DNA of 64,000 nucleotides from Xanthobacteraceae bacterium (GCA_019635585.1 JAHBZE010000002.1:1169259-1233258), one strand, 5' to 3'; positions 7,137-21,551 are shown, counted from the first letter of the stretch. Numbers and translations: made by a program. The notes: a model not told the origin generated them from the letters alone.

Positions 7137-7619
7137 TCAGTGGTTGTGCCCTTTTGGGGCTTCATCGGAGCGATCCTCTTCGACGTTCACCAGCCCGTCG
7201 AATTTCGCAAACAAGGCAAGACGTTCCGCGGGCAGAGATTTCTCGGCCACAGCGAGTCTGACCTCGAGCTCCTTGGCCTGCACTTTCGAAAGGCCTGCCG
7301 TTACCAGTGTATCGGCTGCCTTCAACTGATCGCCGCTGCACAGGACGATCAACCATCGGTCCTTTCGCTTTCGCAGAAACGCGCGCCCGCCCGTTTGCTG
7401 CTGCGACCAGCCAGCTATTGCCGCATCGCCTTGAACCACGACCGGATCGACGATCAACGGCGCATCCGGACGATCAAACGTGGCTTTCATCGCTTTTACG
7501 ATTTCCTGTTCGTCGGCACCCTGCGCCTGCACGCGTGGCGCGAAGATGACGCAGCTTCCGACGATGAGCATCGAAGCCGTTAAGAGCAGCACATAGAACC
7601 ATTTGAATGCGCGCATCAT
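7137..7619 (-). CDS. Copper-uptake-associated secreted protein (hypothetical)
   Basis: A 160-residue protein with an N-terminal membrane/signal segment (FKWFYVLLLTASMLIVGSCVIF, residues 5-26). The mature part reads ..VVVQGDAAIAGWSQQQTGGRAFLRKRKDRWLIVLCSGDQL.., which resembles proteins annotated as copper uptake system-associated in Bradyrhizobium relatives; that recognition is from memory. The C-terminus ends EAPKGHNH, a possible metal-binding tail. It is the last gene of the DUF2946 / YcnI / TonB receptor cluster, 56 bp after the receptor and behind a strong hairpin. Predicted periplasmic. Mechanism unknown. Confidence 0.65.
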   Translation of the reverse strand: MMRAFKWFYVLLLTASMLIVGSCVIFAPRVQAQGADEQEIVKAMKATFDRPDAPLIVDPVVVQGDAAIAGWSQQQTGGRAFLRKRKDRWLIVLCSGDQLKAADTLVTAGLSKVQAKELEVRLAVAEKSLPAERLALFAKFDGLVNVEEDRSDEAPKGHNH

Positions 7620-7643
7620 CCGAACACTCCGGAAATGGAAATT

Positions 7644-7667
7644 GGCCCGGGCGCGAACGCCCGGGCC
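7644..7667 (-). terminator. Strong intercistronic hairpin after the TonB receptor
   Basis: A perfect 10-bp GC stem, GGCCCGGGCG (7644-7653) and its complement (7658-7667), closes a four-base loop. On the minus strand it is followed by AATTTCCATTTCC, moderately U-rich. It probably stabilises the receptor mRNA 3' end or partly terminates before the downstream gene. Confidence 0.6.
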
Positions 7668-7675
7668 ATATCGGG

Positions 7676-9781
7676 TCAGTAGGCGACGCGCAGCCCGCCA
7701 TAGATCGCGCGGCCCGTGCCCGGATTGAACAAATTGGTCGGACCCACGCCATAAACATTCGCGACGCTGACCGCCGAGATGTAGTTCGTATCGGTAAGAT
7801 TGCGCGCATCGAGGTAGAAAGTCGCGTTCGGGCTCGCTTCGTAAATCGCTCGGAAGTTCAAAAGCGTATAGGCCGCGGTCTTCGCCGTGTTCGCGTTATC
7901 GACGAAATAGGCCGATGGCACGATCTCGACATTTGGCCCGAACGAAAATCCCTTCGGGTGCTTGTAGAGAAGCTCGCTGCGAATGAAATGCCGCGGTGCG
8001 CCGGGCAACTGGTTGTCGCCAAACACCGGATGATTATCGAAGCGGAAGTCGCTGAAGGTGTAGGACGTATTCAGCCACAGCCGGTCGGGATCGAGTCCCG
8101 GCGAAAACATCGACTGCAGAAACGAAAAACCGAATCCCGCCTCAAGACCTTGATGCACGGTTTTCGGCACGTTGCCGATTTCGCAGATGCCGCCGCCCGA
8201 ACTCAGACACTGCAACTCGTCCTTGATGTCCGCGCGGTAGACCGCGATGTCCCACGTATAATTCGGCCGCTTGGCGCGTGTGCCGATCTCTAAGGTGGTC
8301 GCGCGTTGCGGCCTGATCTGCGTGAAGTCACCGGAAAGCACGCCGCCCTCGCCGAAGCTCGGCGCTTCCGCGCTCCGCGACAGATTGGTGAATACCTGCC
8401 AGGTCGGATCGACCTGCCAAAGCAGTCCGGCCTTCGGACTCCACAAATCATGCTCGGCGCGGCCGGGCACCGGAGCGCCGGAAATTACAGTGCGGTCGCG
8501 AATGGCAAGCAGAAATTGCGTGCCTGTCACCAGCGCCACCGACGGCAGAAAGTAATACGAGTTCTCGACATAGGCCGAATAGTTCTCGGACTTGTCCCAG
8601 GTGCGATTGAAAAGCACGCCCTTGGTGGCATTTCCGATGTTCGCGAAAATCTGCGAGTCGGTCTGCCCGTTGTGGATATTGAAGCCGGCGACCAGCCGGT
8701 TGCGGTTGCCGGCAATCACACTTTCATTTACCGCGCGAACAAAGCCGCCGTAATCCTGCGTCGCCTGATCGATCCAGACCGAAATCGGATGCTTGAGATG
8801 CCGGTCCGTACCGAACAGGCCGAGTTCGACCGTGGTGTCGTCGAAGCGCAGCGTGGTTTTGTTCGCGATCCGAAGCGAATCGATATTGCGTTGCCAGTCG
8901 CCCGTGATGTTCGCTGCATTCGCAGTGCGTGGCGAAGTGAGCGCCACGCTACGCTCGACCTCGCCCGGAATACGCTGCCGGATCGTGTTCGAGTTGATGT
9001 AGAAGCGCGTCTCGGCGTTCTCCGAGAAGCGGTAGCCAAGGTTGGCGTTTGCGCGCGTCGACTCGCCGTCGCTATGGGCGCGGTAGCCGTCCTGTGACTG
9101 GAACGAACCGCTGATGAAGTAATCCGCCGGGCCGAACACCGCGGCGGTACTCGTCTGGAAACGATAGAAGCCGAAGCTGCCGATATCGGTCGAGACCCCG
9201 AAGCGCGGCGCATCATAGCCAGACGGCGTGACAAAATTGATCGCGCCGCCAAGCGAGTTCGCGCCGAAACGTAATGCATTCGCACCCTTATAGACCTCGA
9301 CGAAACGATAGGCGGAGGGATCGATCTCCTGAAAATCGCCGTAGCCGTCGGCGGTGTTCATGGGAATTCCATCCATGAACAGTTGCGTCGAGCGAAGGTG
9401 GAAATTGCGCGACAGCCCCGCACCGCGAATTTGCAGCCGCGAATCCTCGCCCCACTTGGGTTGCACGATCACGCCGGGGACGTAATCAAGAATATCTTTC
9501 AGCGTCTGCGCGTGCTGATTCTTGAACTGCGTATCCGGCACCACGTTAACTGCTCCCGCGGTGTTCTGGATTTCGCGCTCGGCCTGCACGGCAGTCGGCA
9601 CCGTCAAAGACTGCGGTACGGCTGGCACCTGAAGTTGCGGCGCCCGTTGCGGCTGACGCTGCTGATTGGCCCGCTGCGCTTCGATGACTGTCGTCGGTAA
9701 CTGCTCCTGTTGTTGTGCTTGAAGCGGCGAACACGAAAGAGCGAACGCACAAAATGCGCCAAGACGAATGAAATTTTTCAT
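7676..9781 (-). CDS. TonB-dependent outer membrane receptor (probable copper or other metal)
   Basis: A 701-residue outer membrane transporter. It has a signal peptide (MKNFIRLGAFCAFALSCSPLQAQ) and a Gln-rich linker, then the plug domain (about residues 70-190) with TLKDILDYVPGVIVQPK, LQIRGAGLSRNFHLR and LGGAINFVTPSG. A 22-strand barrel follows, with the terminal strand ending in GGLRVAY (C-terminal aromatic). It lies 6 bp after the YcnI-like gene and in a cluster with DUF2946 and a copper-uptake-associated protein. The context suggests copper, although the FecA-like plug could also suit a ferric chelate. No anti-sigma or FecR-type regulator is present. Confidence 0.85.
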   Translation of the reverse strand: MKNFIRLGAFCAFALSCSPLQAQQQEQLPTTVIEAQRANQQRQPQRAPQLQVPAVPQSLTVPTAVQAEREIQNTAGAVNVVPDTQFKNQHAQTLKDILDYVPGVIVQPKWGEDSRLQIRGAGLSRNFHLRSTQLFMDGIPMNTADGYGDFQEIDPSAYRFVEVYKGANALRFGANSLGGAINFVTPSGYDAPRFGVSTDIGSFGFYRFQTSTAAVFGPADYFISGSFQSQDGYRAHSDGESTRANANLGYRFSENAETRFYINSNTIRQRIPGEVERSVALTSPRTANAANITGDWQRNIDSLRIANKTTLRFDDTTVELGLFGTDRHLKHPISVWIDQATQDYGGFVRAVNESVIAGNRNRLVAGFNIHNGQTDSQIFANIGNATKGVLFNRTWDKSENYSAYVENSYYFLPSVALVTGTQFLLAIRDRTVISGAPVPGRAEHDLWSPKAGLLWQVDPTWQVFTNLSRSAEAPSFGEGGVLSGDFTQIRPQRATTLEIGTRAKRPNYTWDIAVYRADIKDELQCLSSGGGICEIGNVPKTVHQGLEAGFGFSFLQSMFSPGLDPDRLWLNTSYTFSDFRFDNHPVFGDNQLPGAPRHFIRSELLYKHPKGFSFGPNVEIVPSAYFVDNANTAKTAAYTLLNFRAIYEASPNATFYLDARNLTDTNYISAVSVANVYGVGPTNLFNPGTGRAIYGGLRVAY

Positions 9782-9787
9782 GACGCG

Positions 9788-10306
9788 TTACTGCTTTGGC
9801 GTGACGTTGAGGGCGGCAGCCGGGTTTTCAAGGTCATCGAGCTCTTGACTCGGCGAAGGAATTTCGTTCCACGCGCGAACCTTCTCGCCGCAAACCTGCT
9901 CGACCGGGAAATAGAGTGCACCCGGCTCTTTCGGCAGTTTTATCGAGAGTGTGAATTCATCGAACTGATCGTCCGGCAAGTTCCCACCGGAGAAGATCAC
10001 CTTCGCAACACGATGCGTGATTTTTGCCCCGTGAAAGCCCTGAACTTCTTTGTCGAGCTTTACGCGAACAACTTCGATCTTCCATCCTGCTTTCGACTGC
10101 GGCTTGGCCTGAATGATATTTTCAGGAAGCCAGATTGAAATTGCAGTAGTTGCTGCACCGTCGCAGCCGTGCGGCACGGTGAAGATTGCGCGGAAATATG
10201 AGTCTGCCGGCGCCGATTTTTGCGTGAGCGTAGGATGGGACGAAGCAGCGACGGTGCCGGCGATTACGCCGAGCGCCGCGCAAGCGAGTGCGCGAAACGA
10301 AAACAT
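9788..10306 (-). CDS. YcnI/DUF1775 family copper-binding periplasmic protein
   Basis: A 172-residue exported protein. The signal peptide likely ends just before His24 (AASS|HPTLTQ). In YcnI-family proteins the mature N-terminal histidine forms part of the copper site. Family landmarks are YFRAIFTVPHGCDG (residues 37-50), TTAISIWLPENI, and a pair of cysteines (the one in PHGCDG and the one in PVEQVCGEK). It sits between DUF2946 and the TonB receptor, so it may hand copper to or from the outer membrane pathway. No C-terminal membrane anchor is visible. Confidence 0.85.
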   Translation of the reverse strand: MFSFRALACAALGVIAGTVAASSHPTLTQKSAPADSYFRAIFTVPHGCDGAATTAISIWLPENIIQAKPQSKAGWKIEVVRVKLDKEVQGFHGAKITHRVAKVIFSGGNLPDDQFDEFTLSIKLPKEPGALYFPVEQVCGEKVRAWNEIPSPSQELDDLENPAAALNVTPKQ

Positions 10307-10361
10307 GGGAAGCCCCGAATTTTTTTGAGTTCAACTGCGGATAAGCCGGCAAAGCCGGGAA

Positions 10362-10760
10362 TCACGCAGCGATCGGGGGAGCCCGTTGCCGCTGGAAGAA
10401 GAAAAGATCGGAGTGCGCGGTCCGATCAGCGGACACGTTCCAGTCGATATGACGGATCGTGAAATCGGCTACAGCGATTTCGGGAAGTTCCGGCGCGACC
10501 GCGGTCGCCGCATTGGCGCAGGCCGCACAGCCGAACGCCTTGCTCGCCTTTTTGTCGGCTTTGCCTTGCGGCAGTTCTCCGGCAGGTACGCTCTGGCCGA
10601 AACAGATTTCGAAGAAGGACCAGTTCTGCCCGGTGGCGTGGGCGGTGAATTGCGCTCCCGCGAAAGCGCCGAGGACAAGCTGGAGCACGAGCACATAGGA
10701 AGCGAGCCAGCCAAAAGGCCGCCGCCAACTACGCAGTATGTAGCTCCCCGGTCGCTTCAC
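10362..10760 (-). CDS. DUF2946 family protein
   Basis: A 132-residue protein with a GTG start at 10760 and one membrane/signal segment (WLASYVLVLQLVLGAFAGAQF, about residues 18-38). The rest contains CxxC (GCAACANAA) and closely spaced histidines (TIRHIDW, AHSDLFF). DUF2946 proteins are small, membrane-anchored and frequently sit with copper genes; the function is not established. It is the first gene of the minus-strand copper-type unit, 55 bp ahead of the YcnI-like gene. Confidence 0.7.
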   Translation of the reverse strand: MKRPGSYILRSWRRPFGWLASYVLVLQLVLGAFAGAQFTAHATGQNWSFFEICFGQSVPAGELPQGKADKKASKAFGCAACANAATAVAPELPEIAVADFTIRHIDWNVSADRTAHSDLFFFQRQRAPPIAA

Positions 10761-11187
10761 GTTCGCCCCACAATCTCAACCCTAGCCGGAACGCCGGCTG
10801 GTCCACCATGCGACCTCTTTCCCGCAATACCATTGCGTAGAACACCCTCACGCCATACCTTTTCTTTCGTAAGGAGCGAAAAGCCCGCAAGAAAAGCGTA
10901 CTGCTCGCTTGTAGGGCAGGAAAAAATCTGTCAGGGTATTAGACAGTAATGCTGTCCTAGTTTTACTGGACCGCTAGGCCGACCGGCAGGCCGAAAACAT
11001 AAGCCGGAAGCGTCAGGAAAAAGCCGGTTCTCCGGCCCGGCGCAGACTTTGCACGGCGGGCTAGCCGAGGCGTCTAGACTTGGCAGTCCGCGCGATCAAA
11101 ACAAAATCGCGGGACCGGCTACGAGCCACGGAGGGTGGCGCGGGGTTCGGGTTGCGGCGGAAAAACGAAGGCTAAAGGGGCAAGGCG
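10761..11187. promoter_or_regulatory. Divergent intergenic region between the copper-type operon and gltBD
   Basis: 427 bp without a convincing gene; it must hold promoters for both flanking units. It contains a dyad, CTGTC (10928-10932) with GACAG (10942-10946) separated by 9 nt, and a hairpin AGCCGG/CCGGCT (10784-10789 with 10794-10799) near the DUF2946 start. AAGGGGCAAGG provides the ribosome-binding site of gltB. No recognisable sigma-54 site and no known copper-regulator box could be read with confidence. Confidence 0.35.
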
Positions 11188-15873
<4,686 letters not shown>

Positions 15874-15878
15874 GTACA

Positions 15879-17297
15879 ATGGGTAAGATCACAGGCTTCC
15901 TCGAAATCGAGCGCGAGGACCGGCCCTATCGGCCGGTTGCCGAACGCATCAAGCACTATCGCGAGTTCGTCGAACCGCTCTCCGAGAAAGAGACGCGCGA
16001 TCAGGCGGCGCGCTGCATGGATTGCGGCATTCCCTATTGTCACAACGGCTGCCCCGTGAACAACCAGATCCCCGACTGGAACGATCTGGTCTATCGCGGC
16101 GACTGGGAAGAAGCCGCGCGCAACCTGCATTCCACGAACAACTTTCCGGAAGTAACGGGCCGTGTCTGCCCTGCGCCGTGCGAGGCGTCCTGCACGCTCA
16201 ACCTCGAAGACATGCCGGTCAACATCAAGACCATCGAGGCCGCGATCGCCGACCGCGCTTACGAAGAAGGCTGGCTCAAGCCGCAGCTTCCGACACACAA
16301 GACCGGAAAGAAGATCGCCGTAATCGGCTCGGGCCCGGCGGGCCTCGCCTGCGCGCAGCAACTCGCGCGCGCCGGTCATGACGTGCATGTGTTCGAGAAG
16401 AACCAGAAGGCCGGCGGCCTGCTGCGCTACGGCATTCCCGACTTCAAGATGGAAAAGCATTACATCGACCGCCGTGTCGAACAGATGCAGGCCGAAGGCG
16501 TCACCTTCCATTACGGCAAGCACATCGGCGTCGATACGCCGATCGCCGACATCGAGAAGTCGCATGACGCGGTCGTGCTCGCGGGCGGCGCCGAGAAGGG
16601 GCGCGACCTGCCGATCCCGGGCCGCGAACTCGACGGCATCCACTTCGCGATGGAGTTTCTGCCGCAGCAGAACCGCCGCGTCGGCGGCGAGTCGCTGAAC
16701 GGCGCAAAGGATATTCTTGCCGGCGGCAAGCATGTCATCGTGATCGGCGGCGGCGATACCGGCTCCGACTGCATCGGCACTTCGATCCGTCAGGGTGCGA
16801 AGTCCGTAACGCAACTCGAAATTTTGCCGATGCCGCCGGAGAAGGAAAACAAGCTGATGGTGTGGCCGGACTGGCCGCTGAAGCTGCGCACCTCCTCATC
16901 GCAGGAGGAAGGCGCCGAGCGCGAATTCTCGGTGATGACGCAAACCTTCATCGGCGAAGGCGGCAAGGTGAAGAAGCTCCGCTGCGTGCGCGTGGACGGC
17001 AATATGAAGCCGATCGCGGGCAGCGAATTCGACCTCGATGCCGATCTCGTGCTGCTCGCCATGGGCTTCGTCCATCCGGTGCACGAAGGCATGGTCAAGG
17101 ATCTCGGCGTCGAGCTCGATCAGCGCGGCAACGTCAAGGCAAATGTCGTCGACTACAAGTCGTCGAAGCAAAAGATTTTCGCTTGCGGCGACCTGCGCCG
17201 CGGCCAGTCGCTTGTCGTCTGGGCGATCCGCGAAGGCCGCCAGGCCGCGCATTCGGTCGACAAATTCCTGATGGGCGAGACGATCCTGCCGCGCTAA
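15879..17297 (+). CDS. gltD: Glutamate synthase (NADPH) small subunit
   Basis: FAD- and NADPH-binding partner of GltB that supplies electrons for glutamate formation. 472 residues. The N-terminal Fe-S region has C46, C49, C54 and C58 ([15 protein letters not shown]) and C97, C101 and C105 ([10 protein letters not shown]). The FAD Rossmann motif is [15 protein letters not shown] (146-160), the NADPH motif [14 protein letters not shown] (about 286-299), and the C-terminal FAD motif is [17 protein letters not shown]. The gene starts 5 bp after gltB and its stop overlaps the end of the convergent DUF459 gene by 4 bp. Confidence 0.97.
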   Translation: MGKITGFLEIEREDRPYRPVAERIKHYREFVEPLSEKETRDQAARCMDCGIPYCHNGCPVNNQIPDWNDLVYRGDWEEAARNLHSTNNFPEVTGRVCPAPCEASCTLNLEDMPVNIKTIEAAIADRAYEEGWLKPQLPTHKTGKKIAVIGSGPAGLACAQQLARAGHDVHVFEKNQKAGGLLRYGIPDFKMEKHYIDRRVEQMQAEGVTFHYGKHIGVDTPIADIEKSHDAVVLAGGAEKGRDLPIPGRELDGIHFAMEFLPQQNRRVGGESLNGAKDILAGGKHVIVIGGGDTGSDCIGTSIRQGAKSVTQLEILPMPPEKENKLMVWPDWPLKLRTSSSQEEGAEREFSVMTQTFIGEGGKVKKLRCVRVDGNMKPIAGSEFDLDADLVLLAMGFVHPVHEGMVKDLGVELDQRGNVKANVVDYKSSKQKIFACGDLRRGQSLVVWAIREGRQAAHSVDKFLMGETILPR

Positions 17298-18442
17298 TTC
17301 TGCGGCGCGTCTTTCTTCTCGAAGCTCGCGGGCCTCGGCCAGCGGAAATCGTCCGCGCGGCCGTTCACCGGCGGCGGCGGCAGGCCATCGACCAGCACTT
17401 TCTTCGTGCTCTCGTCGATAAAGGCGGGCGCCGCCGCGGTTCTCGTCTCACCTTCGAGAATACGCGTCTGCCCGAGCGGCACGTTCAGCGGAATCACCGG
17501 ACCCGCGATCGGCTTCACGCCCGAGGTCGATGGATTGAGATCGACGCCGTAAGGCAAATACGGGCTGCGCACACGCGAGTCGAACAATCGGATCAGGTCA
17601 CGCTCGACATAATGCGCGAACTTGCGCGCGCCCGCGCGCGTAAAATGGATGCCGTCGGAGACGCGAAGCCGCCGCGTCTGGCCGTCCATCGCAGCACCCG
17701 ACGAAACGAACTGGCCCTGCTCGTCGACAAAACCTTCCCACACGTCGATGTAGCGCATGCCCGCGCGCGCCGCGCGCTCGCGCAGGATGTCGTTGATATA
17801 CTCCATGTCGGAGGAAAGTTTCTGGTTCGCGGTCGGCGGCAGGCCGGTGACGTAAACCGGCGTGCCCTTCTCTTTCAGCTTGGCGAGAAATTCGTCGACC
17901 CGCTTTGCATAGATGTCGCGCCAGCGCTCGCTGCGAATTTCGTGCGATCCGGTTTCGTCTTTGAGCACCTGCCGGTCGTTGAGACCGAGCATCACAACGA
18001 AGGCGGTCGCGCGCTCGTTCGCGACGATGTTCGCCGCCTCTTTCTGCCAGTTGTAGAAGTCCTCGCGCACCAGACCGGAGGAAGAGCGCGTCTTCTTGAT
18101 GATCGCGATTTCCGGCCGCTCGGAAAAAAAGGTTTCCGCCAATCCCTGCGCAAGCTGGTCGGCAAGCGTGTCGCCGATCACGACGACATATTCTTCCGGC
18201 TTCTGCTGGCGCTTCGTATCGGCGTCGGCGCTGTTCGCCGAGCTATAGACCGTGCCGAGCGTCGGATCTTCCCGCTCCTTCGGTTCCCTGTCCTCGGGCT
18301 TTTCAGCTTCAGGCTGATAGCGCGGCCCGAACAGGCGCTCGAAAATCGTGAAGGGACTTTGCGCGACAGCCTGCCGCGACGGCGCGAACGACGCGGCGGC
18401 GACCACGGCGGCGAAAAACAGCAATACGGACAGGCGCCTCAT
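17294..18442 (-). CDS. DUF459 family SGNH-type hydrolase, exported
   Basis: About 382 residues from the ATG at 18442, chosen because the signal peptide [19 protein letters not shown] starts there; an ATG at 18478 is also in frame. After a charged linker ([12 protein letters not shown]) comes the SGNH/GDSL fold: block [17 protein letters not shown], block [12 protein letters not shown], and the C-terminal [17 protein letters not shown]. Block I has Thr where the nucleophilic Ser of GDS is expected. Related periplasmic SGNH proteins act on cell-envelope glycans or acyl groups. Substrate unknown. Next to a lytic transglycosylase gene on the same strand. Confidence 0.75.
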   Translation of the reverse strand: MRRLSVLLFFAAVVAAASFAPSRQAVAQSPFTIFERLFGPRYQPEAEKPEDREPKEREDPTLGTVYSSANSADADTKRQQKPEEYVVVIGDTLADQLAQGLAETFFSERPEIAIIKKTRSSSGLVREDFYNWQKEAANIVANERATAFVVMLGLNDRQVLKDETGSHEIRSERWRDIYAKRVDEFLAKLKEKGTPVYVTGLPPTANQKLSSDMEYINDILRERAARAGMRYIDVWEGFVDEQGQFVSSGAAMDGQTRRLRVSDGIHFTRAGARKFAHYVERDLIRLFDSRVRSPYLPYGVDLNPSTSGVKPIAGPVIPLNVPLGQTRILEGETRTAAAPAFIDESTKKVLVDGLPPPPVNGRADDFRWPRPASFEKKDAPQN

Positions 18443-18498
18443 GCGGCGGAGTAAGTCCGCATTTTCCGGCCATTGCAAGGCGCGCGGAAAACGGGCCT

Positions 18499-19806
18499 TT
18501 AGCGGCCCTGCCGCATCCGCTCCAGCACCGCGACCGTCGCGAAAGCGTCGGGAGTGATTCCGCTGCGCTGCTGATAGGCGAGCAGCGCGGCCTTGGTCTC
18601 ATCGTCGAATTTGCCGTCATCCTCGCCGTTATAGAATCCGAGCGCGGAGAGCCGCTGTTGCAACTCGACACGCTCGGCGCGAGAGAGCACCTGCTCGCCG
18701 CGCGGCCAGTCCGCCTCGAACGGTCCGCCGCCGCGGATGCGATCCGCGAGATGCCCGATCGCCAACGCGTAAGCGTCGGCCGGATTGTAGCGCAGGATTA
18801 CTTCGAAATTCCGCGTCATAAGGAATGCGGGTCCGCGCGCACCGGCGGGTGCCAGAATATAACCCTGCACCTGCGGCAACGCCTGGCCGCGTACGCGCCG
18901 CACCCCGAGCGATGCCCATTCATGGGCTGACTTCTTGATCGTCTTGTTCGCGAGTTTGTAGTTGAAGTTGCGCGGAAGCGTCACTTCATAACCCCAGCTG
19001 ATGCCGCGCTGCCAGCCGTTCTTCGAAAGGTTGTTCGCGGTCGATGCGAGCGCGTCGGCAACCGTATCGACGAGATCTTTCCTGCCGTCACCGTTGAAAT
19101 CGACCGCAAGCCGCTTGAAGGTCGTCGGCATGAACTGCGTCTGGCCGAAAGCACCGGCCCAGGAACCCTTGAGGCGCGCACGCGAAATATCGCCATGCGC
19201 GACGATTTCCATCGCCGCCAGAAACTCGGCGCGGAAATATTCCTGTCTGCGGCCGATGCAGGCGAGCGTCGCGGTCGACCGGATTACGTCGCGGTCGCCC
19301 GCCGATTTGCCGAAATTGGATTCGATCCCCCAGATCGCAGCGACAACATAGGGGTCGACGCCATAGGTCTGCTCGATCCGCTGAAAGGTCGCGCGATGCA
19401 CACCGAACATCTCGCGGCCTTGATTGATGCGCCGCTCCGCGACGAGCTGATCGACATAGTCCCAGACCGCCTTGGTGAACTCGGGCTGACGATCCATCGA
19501 TTCGAGAATCTTCATATCCGGCTCGAGATCGCGCGTCTCGCGCACATAGATCGCGTGCGAAATGCCGCGCGCCTGCGCCTGCTGCGCGAGCGAGCCGATG
19601 CATTGCCTGAAATCGGCGGCCGCCGACGAAATCGCCTGTGGCGACATCTGTGGGTGTGTCGGATGATTGGCCTGTTTGCCGGGAAGATTCGGCGCGCGGA
19701 TTGGCGACGCCGTCTGCGTCGTCGCCGGATCGCTCGCGCAGGCGCCGAGCGCCAGACAGATCGCGCCAAGCGCGGTAGCGCGCGTTAGAAACTCAACTCC
19801 ACTCAT
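18499..19806 (-). CDS. Lytic murein transglycosylase (MltB type) with peptidoglycan-binding domain
   Basis: A 435-residue lipoprotein: the lipobox is LALGACAS and cleavage precedes that Cys. The SLT_2/MltB catalytic domain spans about residues 60-340, with QTYGVDPYVVAAIWGIESNFG carrying the catalytic Glu and the MltB signatures SWAGAFGQTQFMPTTF and DFNGDGRKDL. A C-terminal peptidoglycan-binding domain (LQQRLSALGFYNGEDDGKFD) completes the usual architecture. The ATG at 19806 has GGGGAC upstream and gives a standard lipoprotein signal; an ATG at 19830 is also in frame. Cleaves glycan strands to 1,6-anhydro ends in the periplasm. Confidence 0.9.
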   Translation of the reverse strand: MSGVEFLTRATALGAICLALGACASDPATTQTASPIRAPNLPGKQANHPTHPQMSPQAISSAAADFRQCIGSLAQQAQARGISHAIYVRETRDLEPDMKILESMDRQPEFTKAVWDYVDQLVAERRINQGREMFGVHRATFQRIEQTYGVDPYVVAAIWGIESNFGKSAGDRDVIRSTATLACIGRRQEYFRAEFLAAMEIVAHGDISRARLKGSWAGAFGQTQFMPTTFKRLAVDFNGDGRKDLVDTVADALASTANNLSKNGWQRGISWGYEVTLPRNFNYKLANKTIKKSAHEWASLGVRRVRGQALPQVQGYILAPAGARGPAFLMTRNFEVILRYNPADAYALAIGHLADRIRGGGPFEADWPRGEQVLSRAERVELQQRLSALGFYNGEDDGKFDDETKAALLAYQQRSGITPDAFATVAVLERMRQGR

Positions 19807-19857
19807 CTCGTCCCCGCAAATACGCAACACAAAAACTTCGCGAGAACGGCGGCGGAC

Positions 19858-21390
19858 TTATCGCTGCATACGGATTCCGATAAGCCCGATATTCGCCGTG
19901 TAGTCCTGACCCGCCACGTTCGAGAACAGACGCTCGTTGCGGTACTCACCCTTGAGCGCGAGCGAGCGGTTCAGCGAATACGTCAATGCAGCCGAAGTTC
20001 GTAAATAATCGTTAACCAGAGAGGTTCCCTCGTATTCCTCGCTGAGCCACCCAACGCTCACCGAGCCGATCAGCCAGCGACGGAAGGCGTGGTCCATGGT
20101 GAGCTTCGCCTCGCGCCGGAGTACGCCCGCCGCACCCGGCACCGAGGTTTCGTCGATGCCCGACGCCGCATTGAGCTTGAAGGTCGTAAGCCCGGTCGCA
20201 AGCCAAGTCAGTTGGGCATCAAAAATCAGCCCGGATACATCCCGCAGCGTCGGGTCGGCATAGCTGCGCTGCGCGTAGCCCGCCGAAATTTCGCCGAACA
20301 GCCATTCCTTGCGGCCGAAGGTAAGGCCGCCCCGCAGTGTATAACCGTCGGAGTCGCGCATGACGCCGCTGAAATCGACCGGGAGGTCGCGCTCGCGCCG
20401 ATCGACGCCGACTTCGACGAAGGGCTTCACGTCCGGCGACCATTCATAGGCGCCGCGCAGCCGCGCGGAATAAGCGTTGTAGTCGCGGTCGGCGAGACTC
20501 GTGATCGAACCGTTGGTCAGCTCGGCGTTTTCGTAGACATTGCGCTCGATGCCGGCGCCGACAGTAACCTCGAAACGGTTGAAGTTCTGCACCAGCGCCG
20601 CGGTCTGGCCGAAGGTGTAAACGTTCGGCTGCCGCCGCACGGAAGCGATCGCATCGGGGCTCCCGGGATTTTCCGTGGTCAGGCTGAACTTGCTTTCGAG
20701 CTCTACCTTCGTGCGCGACGCCACATCGAGCCGCGTTTTCACGAGTGCCTGCACATCCGGGCGATCGACGCCGTTCACGTTGTCATAAGCCGTATAGGCG
20801 CCGCGCAGATCGAAGGTCATCTCGTGGCGTTGCCACTCGGATTTTCCCTGCAACTGGCCCTGTACGGTTTCAAACCACGAGCCCTTGCCGTTCGCGACCT
20901 TCTCCGCGTTGGAATCGTAACCGGCCTGCAACTCGATGCTCGGCCGCAGGATAAACGCCCCGGCATGAAAGCCGGGCGCGCCGAACGGCTCGTCATCCTG
21001 CGGCGGACGGCGGCGGCGCAGCGGCGAGATCGTGCCGGTGATTTCGGGCGACGCCGTTGTCTGCTGTGCGCGCAAGAGCGACGGATTGCGCGCAATCAGG
21101 TTCGGCTCCGCTGGCGGCGCAGGCGGCGTCTGGATGCTTTTCTTCTGCGCCTGCGTCTTTTTCGGCGGCGCCTTTTTCTTTTGTGAAACGTAGCCGGTCT
21201 GGCCCGCGCCGTTCGGCGGCACGGCTCCGGTCACGCGCGGCGAATCGAGCAGGCGATCTGCAATCGAGGGAATATTCTCGGCGCTGGTTTGCGCCTGCGC
21301 GGCGCTGACGAACACAAGCGCGCAGAAGCCGGCAGACAAAGCCCGCCAGCATCCAAAAACCGGCTTGAGTGACGCGAAACGACCCGGCAA
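19858..21390 (-). CDS. Outer membrane beta-barrel protein
   Basis: About 510 residues from a proposed TTG start at 21390, which gives the signal peptide RALSAGFCALVFVSAAQAQ and has a CCAGGG ribosome-binding site nearby. No ATG lies at a suitable place, so the start is uncertain. After a Pro/Lys-rich low-complexity stretch (PPKKTQAQKKSIQTPP), residues from about 190 on form alternating amphipathic strands (RPSIELQAGYDSNAE, FEVTVGAGIERNVYE) ending with ANIGLIGIRMQR. This pattern is the outer membrane beta-barrel family common in Bradyrhizobium relatives. It is divergent from kdsD, an LPS-sugar gene. Function unknown. Confidence 0.7.
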   Translation of the reverse strand: MPGRFASLKPVFGCWRALSAGFCALVFVSAAQAQTSAENIPSIADRLLDSPRVTGAVPPNGAGQTGYVSQKKKAPPKKTQAQKKSIQTPPAPPAEPNLIARNPSLLRAQQTTASPEITGTISPLRRRRPPQDDEPFGAPGFHAGAFILRPSIELQAGYDSNAEKVANGKGSWFETVQGQLQGKSEWQRHEMTFDLRGAYTAYDNVNGVDRPDVQALVKTRLDVASRTKVELESKFSLTTENPGSPDAIASVRRQPNVYTFGQTAALVQNFNRFEVTVGAGIERNVYENAELTNGSITSLADRDYNAYSARLRGAYEWSPDVKPFVEVGVDRRERDLPVDFSGVMRDSDGYTLRGGLTFGRKEWLFGEISAGYAQRSYADPTLRDVSGLIFDAQLTWLATGLTTFKLNAASGIDETSVPGAAGVLRREAKLTMDHAFRRWLIGSVSVGWLSEEYEGTSLVNDYLRTSAALTYSLNRSLALKGEYRNERLFSNVAGQDYTANIGLIGIRMQR

Positions 21391-21551
21391 AGACGAGGCC
21401 CTGGAATGGCTTGGATGGTTAACGAAGGTAAAACGGGCATGGTTAATGCTTCGTTCTAGGTGCCCGCCGATTGGCCTCCCGCCCGCCGCCCGTGCTAGGG
21501 AATCGGCCCGTTTCGGCCCGAAAGCGGCCCAAGGAGCGGTCCAAGGTTCCG

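Noticed and set aside
21411..21445. TTAA-N7-like motif near kdsD resembling a CtrA box
   Set aside because: Only one half matches TTAA-N7-TTAA; too weak to claim CtrA control.
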